Positions 34,628 through 42,917 of a stretch of DNA of 64,000 nt are shown piece after piece (the stretch's first letter is position 1; every line of letters starts with the position of its first letter). The DNA is from Lewinellaceae bacterium (lineage in GTDB: Bacteria > Bacteroidota > Bacteroidia > Chitinophagales > Saprospiraceae): contig JACJYL010000001.1 in the NCBI GenBank assembly GCA_020636105.1, positions 3,162,001 to 3,226,000 on the forward strand, read 5' to 3'. Both the position numbers and the translations under genes were made by a program. The notes under the pieces were generated by a model. The model did no database searches. It saw only the letters and a program-made list of their open reading frames with translations, and was not told the DNA's origin.

Positions 34628-34640
34628 TAAACAGTGTTCA
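34628..34640. promoter_or_regulatory. Predicted TetR operator, upstream copy
   Basis: TAAACAGTGTTCA, one mismatch to TAAACA-G-TGTTTA, 27 bp before the tetR start. It pairs with 33951-33963; the longer 15-mers TTTACTAAACAGTGT and, inverted, TTTACTAAACACTGT differ at one base. Confidence 0.6.
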
Positions 34641-34680
34641 TTTTTGCAAATTTAAATCTCCTTCTTTATAAAAAACCAAT

Positions 34681-34723
34681 AAAAAAGCCCGGTCCATCCC
34701 AAAGGATAGCACCGGGCTTTTTT
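34681..34723 (-). terminator. Intrinsic terminator of the sdh operon
   Basis: AAAAAAGCCCGGT (34681-34693) pairs with ACCGGGCTTTTTT (34711-34723); the inner loop also pairs (ATCC/GGAT). It lies 64 bp beyond the sdhB stop on the minus strand and is symmetric enough to work both ways. Confidence 0.9.
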
Positions 34724-34786
34724 ACTTAAAATATCTTACAAAATAAACCGCATTTCGTCCCCCTAAAGGCGTCAGCCGTCCACCTT

Positions 34787-35548
34787 CTACCCGAAAGTAG
34801 CCGACAAATACTCACGGTTCATCCGGGCAATATTCTCCAAAGAGATGCCTTTAGGGCATTCCACTTCACAGGCACCGGTATTGGTACAGCTTCCAAAACC
34901 TTCTTCGTCCATGGCTTTTACCATATTGAGCACCCTGTCTTTTGCTTCGATGCGGCCTTGCGGCAACAACGCAAACTGCGATACCTTGGCTGCGACGAAC
35001 AACATGGCTGAACTGTTTTTACAGGAAGCTACACAAGCTCCGCAACCGATACAGGTTGCAGCATCCATGGCTTTATCTGCATTGACTTTCGGAATTGGAA
35101 TGGCATTGGCATCCTGGGAATTTCCGGAGGTATTGACGGAGATAAAACCTCCAGCCTGCTGGATTCTTTCAAAAGCCGAGCGGTCAACGATGAGGTCTTT
35201 GATCACCGGAAAGGCTTTGGCTCTCCAGGGCTCGATGAAGATGGTGTCGCCATCCTTAAACATACGCATGTGGAGCTGGCAGGTCGTAACTCCCCTGTCA
35301 GGACCATGAGCTTCGCCATTGATATGGAGGGAACACATTCCGCAGATCCCCTCCCGACAGTCGTGGTCGAAAGCTACCGGGTCTTCCCCTTTCTGGATCA
35401 ATTGCTCATTGAGCACATCCAGCATTTCGAGAAAAGATGAATCCGGAGATATATTGGAAATCGGATAAGTCACTATACTGCCTTTGGATCGGGCGTCCTG
35501 CTGGCGCCAGATTTTTAACGTTAAATTCATATCTTTCTTTTCAGACAT
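34787..35548 (-). CDS. sdhB: Succinate dehydrogenase/fumarate reductase iron-sulfur subunit
   Basis: 253 residues from ATG 35548 (a TTG at 35566 adds six). It passes electrons from FAD to the membrane quinone site through three clusters: 2Fe-2S in CREGICGMC...C, 4Fe-4S in CIGCGACVASCK and 3Fe-4S in CTNTGACEVECPKGI. All cysteines are present. The order is sdhC-sdhA-sdhB, as in the Bacteroides type-B complex with one cytochrome b subunit. It ends before a strong terminator. Confidence 0.96.
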   Translation of the reverse strand: MSEKKDMNLTLKIWRQQDARSKGSIVTYPISNISPDSSFLEMLDVLNEQLIQKGEDPVAFDHDCREGICGMCSLHINGEAHGPDRGVTTCQLHMRMFKDGDTIFIEPWRAKAFPVIKDLIVDRSAFERIQQAGGFISVNTSGNSQDANAIPIPKVNADKAMDAATCIGCGACVASCKNSSAMLFVAAKVSQFALLPQGRIEAKDRVLNMVKAMDEEGFGSCTNTGACEVECPKGISLENIARMNREYLSATFG

Positions 35549-35574
35549 AATTTTATATTTTTTCAACCTAAGGG

Positions 35575-37578
35575 CTATTTATAACTACGTTGTTTCAATT
35601 CGATATCTTTAAACTCAAGTTCTTCCTTGTGCAAAACGGCCTTACGAGGATCCCCTGTCCATTCCCAGGCGGCGACGTAGGCAAAATTTTCATCGTCACG
35701 AAGTGCTTCCCCTTCATCGGTCTGTGATTCTTCACGGAAGTGACCTCCGCAAGATTCCTCCCGATGCAGGGCATCCAGGGCAAAGAATTCACCCAATTCG
35801 AGGAAATCGGCCACACGGCCCGCTTTTTCCAGTTCCGGGTTCAATTCATTTAAGCCTCCCGGGACTTTCACCTCTTTCCAGAAATCCTCACGAATCTGCC
35901 TGATCTCGTCCATTGCCTTTTTCAGGCCTTCTGCGTTACGCGCCATTCCAGCGTAATCCCACATCACTTTACCGAGACGTTTATGGAAATGATCCACAGA
36001 TTTGGTTCCCTTGATATTAATGAGTTTTTCCAGTCTCTCGCGGACTTCCTTTTCCGCCTGGTCAAACTCCGGCAAATCTGTAGGTATTTCTCCTGTTCTG
36101 ATCTCATGCGCCAGGTAATCCCCGATCGTATAGGGCAAAACGAAGTAACCATCTGCCAATCCCTGCATCAGGGCCGAAGCGCCGAGGCGGTTGGCTCCGT
36201 GATCGGAGAAGTTGGCCTCTCCGGCACAATAACATCCCGGAATAGTAGTCATCAGGTTGTAATCCACCCAAATACCTCCCATGGTGTAGTGCACCGCAGG
36301 GTAAATCATCATCGGCGTTTTGTAAGGATTTTCATCGACGATCTTTTCGTACATCTGGAAGAGGTTACCGTATTTTTCTTCGATCACCTGTTCTCCCAGT
36401 TCGGTTATTTTTTCTTTGGAAGGATTGTGCAATCCCATCACCAGCGCCTTTTCCTTACCGAAGCGCTCAATGGCTTCTGCAAAATCGAGGTAAACCGCTT
36501 CTCCTGTAGCATTGACCCCATACCCTTCATCACATCTTTCCTTTCCTGCACGTGACGCAACGTCGCGAGGTACCAGGTTGCCAAAGGCGGGATACCTTCT
36601 CTCGAGGTAGTAATCCCTGTCTTCTTCAGCAAGCTGGGTGGGTTTCAAGGTACCCTTGCGGATGGCTTCCACATCTTTTTTATGTTTGGGCACCCAAATC
36701 CTTCCGTCATTCCTCAGGGATTCAGACATCAAAGTCAGTTTTGACTGGTGATCTCCTGAACGCGGAATACAGGTTGGGTGAATTTGCGTATAACAAGGAT
36801 TGGCGAAAAAAGCGCCTTTTTTATGTATTTTCCAGGAAGCCGTCACATTCGACCCCATGGCATTGGTTGAAAGGTAAAAAACATTTCCGTACCCTCCAGA
36901 AGCGATCACCACCGCATGGGCAGAATGCCGCTCAATCTCTCCGGTCACAAGGTCTCTCGCGATAATGCCTCTTGCTTTTCCATCCACCACTACGATATCC
37001 AGCATTTCATGGCGGTTGTACATTTTGATCTTACCCATTGCGATCTGGCGGTTCATCGCGGAATAAGCCCCGAGCAACAACTGTTGTCCGGTCTGACCTT
37101 TGGCATAAAAAGTACGGGACACCAAAACGCCTCCAAAAGAACGATTATCGAGCAATCCTCCATATTCACGGGCGAAGGGTACTCCCTGGGCTACACACTG
37201 ATCGATGATATTGCCGGAAACCTCTGCCAGTCGATGCACATTGGCCTCACGGGAACGATAGTCGCCCCCCTTAACCGTATCGTAGAAGAGCCGGTAGATA
37301 GAATCGTTATCATTCTGATAGTTTTTGGCGGCATTGATTCCCCCCTGGGCAGCGATAGAGTGTGCACGACGCGGAGAATCCTGGTAGGCAAAAGCTTTGA
37401 CGTTGTAGCCCATTTCGGCAAGAGACGCGGCGGCAGACCCCCCGGCAAGCCCGGTACCCACAATGATGATATCGATGGATCGTTTGTTGGCAGGATTTAC
37501 AACGTTGATTTTATTTTTATGATTGGTCCACTTGTCTTTAATAGGACCTTCCGGAATTTTAGAATCTAATTTTGACAT
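35575..37578 (-). CDS. sdhA: Succinate dehydrogenase/fumarate reductase flavoprotein subunit
   Basis: 667 residues. FAD-binding GTGLAGGSAAASLAEMGYNV near 41-60, the covalent-FAD His in HSIAAQGGINA, substrate segments IHPTCIPRSGDHQSKLTLMS and catalytic-Arg region GLADGYFVLPY. It oxidises succinate (or reduces fumarate) on the cytosolic face. It lies 20 bp after sdhC and 26 bp before sdhB. Confidence 0.97.
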   Translation of the reverse strand: MSKLDSKIPEGPIKDKWTNHKNKINVVNPANKRSIDIIIVGTGLAGGSAAASLAEMGYNVKAFAYQDSPRRAHSIAAQGGINAAKNYQNDNDSIYRLFYDTVKGGDYRSREANVHRLAEVSGNIIDQCVAQGVPFAREYGGLLDNRSFGGVLVSRTFYAKGQTGQQLLLGAYSAMNRQIAMGKIKMYNRHEMLDIVVVDGKARGIIARDLVTGEIERHSAHAVVIASGGYGNVFYLSTNAMGSNVTASWKIHKKGAFFANPCYTQIHPTCIPRSGDHQSKLTLMSESLRNDGRIWVPKHKKDVEAIRKGTLKPTQLAEEDRDYYLERRYPAFGNLVPRDVASRAGKERCDEGYGVNATGEAVYLDFAEAIERFGKEKALVMGLHNPSKEKITELGEQVIEEKYGNLFQMYEKIVDENPYKTPMMIYPAVHYTMGGIWVDYNLMTTIPGCYCAGEANFSDHGANRLGASALMQGLADGYFVLPYTIGDYLAHEIRTGEIPTDLPEFDQAEKEVRERLEKLINIKGTKSVDHFHKRLGKVMWDYAGMARNAEGLKKAMDEIRQIREDFWKEVKVPGGLNELNPELEKAGRVADFLELGEFFALDALHREESCGGHFREESQTDEGEALRDDENFAYVAAWEWTGDPRKAVLHKEELEFKDIELKQRSYK

Positions 37579-37598
37579 ATCTGTTAAGGTCTTTTGTC

Positions 37599-38255
37599 TT
37601 AATTCAGTGAATTAAAAAAGTGAAACAATGCGATGGCTGAAAAGCCGAGTCCTACCACTATGCAATACAATACTCCAAGGAATTTAATGCCGGGGGTATA
37701 TTTCGGATGGTTGACCCCAATGGTCTGAAAAGCGGACTGAAAACCATGATATAAGTGAATGGCCAACAAAATGAAAGCCACGACATAAAGCACGACGTAC
37801 AACGGATTGGAAAAAACTGCCACCAGCAAATCGTAATCCGTACCATATGAACCATGCTCAAATTTGATCGGTATGAAAAAATCCTTTAGGTGAAGAAACA
37901 AAAACAAGAGAACCAGCAATCCCGTATAAATCATACTCCTTGAGGCGAAAGTCGAATTTTCGCCGGGTTTGTTCATCGCGTACTTGACCGGGCGCGCCGA
38001 ATTATTTTTTATGGTCAGCACCAGGCCCATGATGATATGAAGCAGAAATCCTGCGGCCAGCACATATTGCATGACCTGAATTAATACATTCGTTCCCATA
38101 AAGTGGGATCCTCTGTTAAACAAATCAGCACTCACCAGCGAAAATGAATTCACAAGCAAATGAACCGCTATAAAAGTTATGAGGAAAAGACCGGATAGCC
38201 CCATGAGGAACTTTCTGCCGATCGAGGAAGAAGAAAAATTGGAAAACCAACCCAT
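37599..38255 (-). CDS. sdhC: Succinate dehydrogenase cytochrome b subunit
   Basis: 218 residues from ATG 38255 (MGWFSNFSSSSIGRKFLMGL); an upstream ATG at 38300 adds a basic stretch unlike the family. Five membrane helices with His residues for two b-type haems: ITFIAVHLLVNS, AGFLLHIIMGL, LFLFLHLKDFF, LLAIHLYHGFQ. It anchors SdhAB and reduces menaquinone. First gene of the operon, with a well-formed promoter at 38324-38354. Confidence 0.95.
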   Translation of the reverse strand: MGWFSNFSSSSIGRKFLMGLSGLFLITFIAVHLLVNSFSLVSADLFNRGSHFMGTNVLIQVMQYVLAAGFLLHIIMGLVLTIKNNSARPVKYAMNKPGENSTFASRSMIYTGLLVLLFLFLHLKDFFIPIKFEHGSYGTDYDLLVAVFSNPLYVVLYVVAFILLAIHLYHGFQSAFQTIGVNHPKYTPGIKFLGVLYCIVVGLGFSAIALFHFFNSLN

Positions 38256-38323
38256 GTTTAAATGTTTTTTGCGTTTTGCAATGAAGTGAAACTGAACCAT
38301 TTTTGCGCAATTTCACAGGGGTA

Positions 38324-38354
38324 CAAAAGTAGGCCAGATTGTCCACTTGACCAA
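38324..38354 (-). promoter_or_regulatory. sdhC promoter (-33 TTG, -7 TACTTTTG)
   Basis: Minus strand: -33 TTG (38354-38352), 20 bp spacer, -7 TACTTTTG (38331-38324), an exact TAnnTTTG match. The leader is about 65 nt. Direct repeats of a TGTCTTACTA core (38378-38387 and 38417-38426) lie upstream. Confidence 0.65.
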
Positions 38355-38509
38355 CATTAAACAGTACAAGTGTTTTCTGTCTTACTAATTTAGAATTAAT
38401 CTCAATAGTAAAATTTTGTCTTACTACCGACCAGGTTATTTTTCACCCGGAAATAGATTATGTAAAACGCTTTTTATCCCTATCTTGGTTCATTAAAAAT
38501 TAAACTATC

Positions 38510-39319
38510 ATGATAAAAAAACGACTACCTTTCTTCTTTTTGCTTTTATGCCTGGCCGGTTTCCGGCTTTCAGGGCAGATCGTCATTAACGAAATTAATT
38601 ACCATTCCGCTGCGGATTTAGATTCCAAGGATTGGGTAGAATTTTATAATTCAAACGGCTCCCAGGTGAATATTGGCAACTGGTCCTTCAGCGATGACAA
38701 TGACGCCAACCTGTTTACTTTTCCTGCGGGCACAACCATTCCCGGAAACGGATATCTGGTGCTGGTCAGAAATATTGACAGTTTCGCGCTTATTTTCCCG
38801 GATGTAATCAACTATGTCGGGGAATTCGATTTCGGATTAAACAATGGAGGAGAGTTGCTCAGACTGTTCAATGCATCAGGAACCGTGGTGGATACCGTTC
38901 ATTTTGATGATGAGGATCCATGGCCAACAGATCCTGATGGATTGGGCGCCACCTTACAGTTGTTGAATCCCTCCCTTGACAATGCCCTTGCCGGCAGTTG
39001 GTTTTCTGCTCCGGGTACCCCTGGTGCACCCAATACCCCCAATATCATCGAAGATCCCAATTTCTCCTTTGGTTTGGAGATTTTTCCCAACCCATTTACC
39101 TCCCCGGCTTTGATAAGGATCAATTCGTCCAATATGGATGTTAACGGAGACCTGGTTATCTACAACAGCCAGGGGGCCATGATCAAAACAATCCCCTGGA
39201 ACGGAGGTCACCAAATGTTGCTCGATGTCCCGGACCTACCGGGCGGACTTTATACGCTTGTCCTGAAACAGAAAGACCGATTTGCTGCTCAGCCGTTAAA
39301 GTTTGTGATCACCAGGTAA
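38510..39319 (+). CDS. Secreted lamin-tail-domain protein with T9SS sorting domain
   Basis: 269 residues. Signal peptide 1-22 (ending LSGQ). A lamin-tail domain (IVINEINYHSAADLDSKDWV, EFYNSNGSQVNIGNWSFSDD, NGYLVLVR) covers about 23-150. Residues 185-269 form a type A T9SS sorting domain: LEIFPNPFTSPALIRINS, GDLVIYNSQGAMIKT, LPGGLYTLVL. It should be exported by Sec, then moved to the surface by T9SS. Function unknown; lamin-tail domains bind nucleic acid or carbohydrate in other contexts. Confidence 0.9.
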   Translation: MIKKRLPFFFLLLCLAGFRLSGQIVINEINYHSAADLDSKDWVEFYNSNGSQVNIGNWSFSDDNDANLFTFPAGTTIPGNGYLVLVRNIDSFALIFPDVINYVGEFDFGLNNGGELLRLFNASGTVVDTVHFDDEDPWPTDPDGLGATLQLLNPSLDNALAGSWFSAPGTPGAPNTPNIIEDPNFSFGLEIFPNPFTSPALIRINSSNMDVNGDLVIYNSQGAMIKTIPWNGGHQMLLDVPDLPGGLYTLVLKQKDRFAAQPLKFVITR

Positions 39320-39701
39320 TTCATCCGGGGCAACCGAAAAGCCTGTATTGGGAAGGCCCGAAAAATTTAAAAGGAAGGCATGGGGTTTAGTGCTTTATAT
39401 TCTTTTTTTCAAAGGCGTGGTGCCTCGCAACCTACGTTCATTGATCCTTGTCCGGTGCACAGGTACAGAAGTGGTCTTAGCAGCGGACAAGAATCAATGA
39501 TTTTGGTCTTTTAACCCGGCTTACACCGCCCCGGCACATAGAAATTTTACCTAAATTTAACATCTGATTAATATACTGCGTACCTTTAGCCGGCTTGTTA
39601 ATATACGATTCCCTGAATTTTCTGAAAATAGAAAACTTAAGATTGAAAACAAGAAATGTCTGATTTCGACATCTCAACAATAATTTATTTTAACAGAAAG
39701 A
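39320..39701. other. Intergenic region with 16-bp inverted repeat and candidate promoter
   Basis: 382 bp before the DUF4956 gene. CATTGATCCTTGTCCG (39439-39454) and CGGACAAGAATCAATG (39484-39499) are inverted copies with 15 of 16 bases paired, 29 nt apart. A -7-like box TACCTTTA lies at 39581-39588 (last base off). No gene is visible. Confidence 0.6.
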
Positions 39702-40403
39702 ATGTTCGATTACTTTTCATTACAGAACAGTGCAGAAAACCCAACGCTGGTTACCGCTATCTTTACGGTATTATTGGCCTTCATTTTGTCGACGGTTTTA
39801 GTCTTTACTTATGAAAAGACTACCCGGGAAGTCGCCCGGTCCGATCATTTTATGCAAGGGATGATCCTCATTGCCATCGTTGCGGCTACAGTGATGCAAG
39901 CCATCGGGGACAGCCTGGCCAGAGGATTAGGCATGTTGGGAGCATTGTCCATTGTACGTTTCCGGACTACCGTTCGTGATCCCCGGAATATTGTTTTCAT
40001 GTTTATGTCTCTTGCCATAGGGATCGCCTGTGGAGTTTATGGGTTCCTCATTGCTTTCATCGGCACCATAGCTTTTTCGGTTTCTGCCTTTATCCTGAGG
40101 CTCACGCCATTCAGCAAAAAGAACAACCTGATCGGTTCACTCAAATTTGACCTCCTCAACGGGAAGCAATCTTCAGATTACAAAACGATGCAGCGTATTT
40201 TGCAAAAGCATTGCAGTAATTATGCCGTTACAAGATATAAAACATCCACCGAATCCGATGGAACACGGGTGGTCTCCTACGAATATTCCCTGAAACTCAA
40301 AAAAGAAGGACAGGATGAATTCCTGCTTTCTGACGAACTCATGCCGCTGTCGGATATCAGGAACGTCAGGTTGAACATCCAGGATACGACCCAGCAAATA
40401 TAA
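39702..40403 (+). CDS. DUF4956 membrane protein
   Basis: 233 residues: about four to five membrane helices in the first 140 residues, with the family core GDSLARGLGMLGALSIVRFR, TTVRDPRNIVFMFMSLAIGI, followed by a soluble C-terminal domain of about 80 residues (FDLLNGKQSSDYKTMQRILQ). DUF4956 proteins often accompany polyphosphate-polymerase-type (VTC) or CotH proteins, but none is here; instead an HlyD-like and a TolC-like gene follow at 71 and 17 bp. I infer it is the inner-membrane part of an export or envelope assembly. Confidence 0.9.
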   Translation: MFDYFSLQNSAENPTLVTAIFTVLLAFILSTVLVFTYEKTTREVARSDHFMQGMILIAIVAATVMQAIGDSLARGLGMLGALSIVRFRTTVRDPRNIVFMFMSLAIGIACGVYGFLIAFIGTIAFSVSAFILRLTPFSKKNNLIGSLKFDLLNGKQSSDYKTMQRILQKHCSNYAVTRYKTSTESDGTRVVSYEYSLKLKKEGQDEFLLSDELMPLSDIRNVRLNIQDTTQQI

Positions 40404-40474
40404 ATGATCAGGGTCAGCCATATCGGTGAGAGAAGATACGGGACGAATGCCCGGATTTTTAAACATAAAAATTC

Positions 40475-41557
40475 ATGAAGCGCATCAATATTTTATATAT
40501 CCTCAGCATCCTGCTGATCATTTTACTGTTTCGGCTGAACCGGCATTTTGGCAAACAAACACTCCTGTTTTACGGTTTTGCCGAAAATAAAGAAATGGAC
40601 ATCAGTCTTGACCACCCCATAACAGTCAATGAAATTTTAGTAACGCCGGGGCAAAATGTGCCGAAGGGAACTGTACTGGCTACCGTCACCCGCAACACCC
40701 TTGACCAGAAATTCAATGGTCTTTCCCATGACATCGCCGAGCTGGAAACCCGTGAGGAAATATGGAAAGCCGACCTCCTCTCGGAGATCAATAAACTACG
40801 TGCCCAGAAAATTGCCAAAACGTCTGAAATCAACAGCAAAATTGAACAACTACAGGCGGAGATCGACTTCAATGAGGCTTTGGTCAAAGACTTAAAAAGC
40901 ATTTCCTTACCAGAAAATACCCCGCACCAAAAAAGCAGCCGGGCATTAAAAATTGAAGCCCTTCAAAAAGAACTTGACCTCTCCGTCAAACCCCTGGAAA
41001 TTGAAATAAACAGGCTTCAGGCTTCCCTTAATAATCCTGAACATCCGCTCATGATCCAAAAAGAAAAATTGCAGGATGAAGTAAAATTCCTGGAAACAGA
41101 GCAGGAAAGACTTTCCCTGACCGCACCGGAAGACGGCGTAGTCGGTTCAGTGAATTGTAAAGAAGGCGAAAACCTGAATTCCTATTCCACCATAGTTACC
41201 TTTTACAGCCAAAACCCTACCCTTGTAAAAGCTTATGTGCTTGAAAGCCTGATCCTGCAGGTGTCCCTGGGAGATTCACTGATCGTGACCTCCACCCTCC
41301 ATCCGGAACATTCCTGCGGAGGGGAAGTGATCGGGTTGGGATCCCGAATCGTCGAAATTCCGGAACGATTGAGAAAAATGCCCGACTTCAAAACCTATGG
41401 CCGCGAGGTGCTTATTTCCATCCCTGCCGAAAATCTTTTCTTGCAAAAAGAAAAAGTCATCCTGAACCTAATGCCCACCGAAGCAAACGGCGGCACGGGT
41501 TTTTTTAGTCCGATTTTTAATTTTTCCACTCCAAAAGTGGAAGCTGCAAGAGAATAG
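40475..41557 (+). CDS. HlyD-like periplasmic adaptor with long coiled coil
   Basis: 360 residues. One N-terminal membrane helix (5-22, ILYILSILLIILLFRLN), a split biotinyl-lipoyl-like domain (ITVNEILVTPGQNVPKGTVL near 50-70 and LTAPEDGVVGSVNCKEGENL near 219-238), and between them a coiled coil of about 140 residues, then a beta-barrel. This is a membrane fusion protein of the HlyD class. Its proteins normally link an inner-membrane pump to TolC. Here no pump gene is in the operon; DUF4956 takes that position. Confidence 0.9.
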   Translation: MKRINILYILSILLIILLFRLNRHFGKQTLLFYGFAENKEMDISLDHPITVNEILVTPGQNVPKGTVLATVTRNTLDQKFNGLSHDIAELETREEIWKADLLSEINKLRAQKIAKTSEINSKIEQLQAEIDFNEALVKDLKSISLPENTPHQKSSRALKIEALQKELDLSVKPLEIEINRLQASLNNPEHPLMIQKEKLQDEVKFLETEQERLSLTAPEDGVVGSVNCKEGENLNSYSTIVTFYSQNPTLVKAYVLESLILQVSLGDSLIVTSTLHPEHSCGGEVIGLGSRIVEIPERLRKMPDFKTYGREVLISIPAENLFLQKEKVILNLMPTEANGGTGFFSPIFNFSTPKVEAARE

Positions 41558-41574
41558 TTTGAAATACTAAGCGA

Positions 41575-42819
41575 ATGAAAGTCTGTTTACCCATAATAAT
41601 ATTCCTGATTTCAAGTCTGAATGCAATAAGTCAGGCACCTCTTTCCGCCAACTCGTTTCTTGCCTCCTCCCGGACCCAACAGGAAATGCTGCACCAGGAA
41701 AAGATCGTACAGTTCCTCCAGCGTACTTCTTACCAGATGCCCTGGATCGAACAGGTTGAGTTGAGAACGAGAACCCACGATTTTGAAATTTCACAAGAGG
41801 AATATATTTTCAGAGTAACCCCAAACAGTCCACGCCAGCGATGGGCGCAAAATAAATACCACAACAGTACCATCCGTACTGGGGAGATGGAGCAACAATT
41901 CATCCTCGAGGAAGCCTTGCTGGATCGATACGAGATCATTGCCGGACTTTATTTTTGCGAGCGGCTTATCCGGGTCAAAAATGAATTTTTTCTCGTTTAT
42001 GAGGATAAGATCAATACCCTTAAAAAAAGTGCCCTGCTCTCTAATTTTGACATCACCGACCTGATCAAAACAGAAGACGACCGGAATGACCTGCAAATGG
42101 AGCTCTTAAACCTCGAAAATACCCGCTCCGGGTTACAGACCCTCGTCAAGCTGATTACCGAAAGTGAGGACAGCCTGGATTTAACCCAGGGTAATTTCAT
42201 CGGATTGGAAGAGATCAAAAACATTTTGCCTGAATTATACGGCACCCCGTTGGAACAACATCCCCTCCTGGTACGCCAGAGTGCCCGGATCGAGACGCTT
42301 GAATACGAATACAATGTTGAGGATGCAGAAAGACGCAATGTGCTGGATTACGTGGAATCCCGTTATGAAGGCCAGCGTAAAGACTTTTTAAGGGAACGAT
42401 TATCGATTGGTATAGGATTCAAATTACCCCTCAAGGGCTCTTCCAAACTTAAATTGAACGAACTTAAACTCGAACAACTCGAGGCGGAAAACAAACAGGA
42501 AGCCCTGGTGTATGACCTCCAAATGAAAAAAGGAGAATACCTCAGCAAGATGCAGGCCTTACTCGATGAACACGCCCTGTTGCTGAAGCAGATGGAAACC
42601 AGCCAGGCGAGATTTTCCATGGACCAATACCCCGGGCTGGCTGATGCCACGGCCTACTCCTTGCTAAAGATCAGGGAAAGCCTCCTGGGAAAAGAACTGG
42701 ACATCGTTAAAAAAGAGCAGGAGATTTTTGAAACCTATCTCGAACTGCTCCATCTTTCGGGTATTGTTGCAGAACAACCGCTGCGAAATTACCTCTCTGC
42801 CGGCTTTGAACCATTTTAA
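41575..42819 (+). CDS. TolC-like helical outer membrane protein
   Basis: 414 residues with signal peptide 1-20 (ending AISQ). Mostly long helices with heptad character at about 115-215 and 255-385, as in TolC family proteins, and no other motif. N-terminal tail FLQRTSYQMPWIEQVELRTR may be the outer barrel part. It lies 17 bp after the adaptor and is the last of three genes, consistent with the outer-membrane channel. Divergence from usual TolC is high, so the call rests on shape and context. Confidence 0.75.
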   Translation: MKVCLPIIIFLISSLNAISQAPLSANSFLASSRTQQEMLHQEKIVQFLQRTSYQMPWIEQVELRTRTHDFEISQEEYIFRVTPNSPRQRWAQNKYHNSTIRTGEMEQQFILEEALLDRYEIIAGLYFCERLIRVKNEFFLVYEDKINTLKKSALLSNFDITDLIKTEDDRNDLQMELLNLENTRSGLQTLVKLITESEDSLDLTQGNFIGLEEIKNILPELYGTPLEQHPLLVRQSARIETLEYEYNVEDAERRNVLDYVESRYEGQRKDFLRERLSIGIGFKLPLKGSSKLKLNELKLEQLEAENKQEALVYDLQMKKGEYLSKMQALLDEHALLLKQMETSQARFSMDQYPGLADATAYSLLKIRESLLGKELDIVKKEQEIFETYLELLHLSGIVAEQPLRNYLSAGFEPF

Positions 42820-42917
42820 TTAAACTACCTGACGCAACCATTTTCCGGAAAATGCCGTGTTATCCAACGACGACCATTTTATTTGACTTGACCAATTTGA
42901 CATAAACCACCCAACAC

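Noticed and set aside
38362..38380. TAAACA-N7-TGTTTT near the sdhC promoter as a third TetR operator
   Set aside because: The half-sites are spaced 7 bp apart rather than 1, and the position does not fit an efflux regulon.
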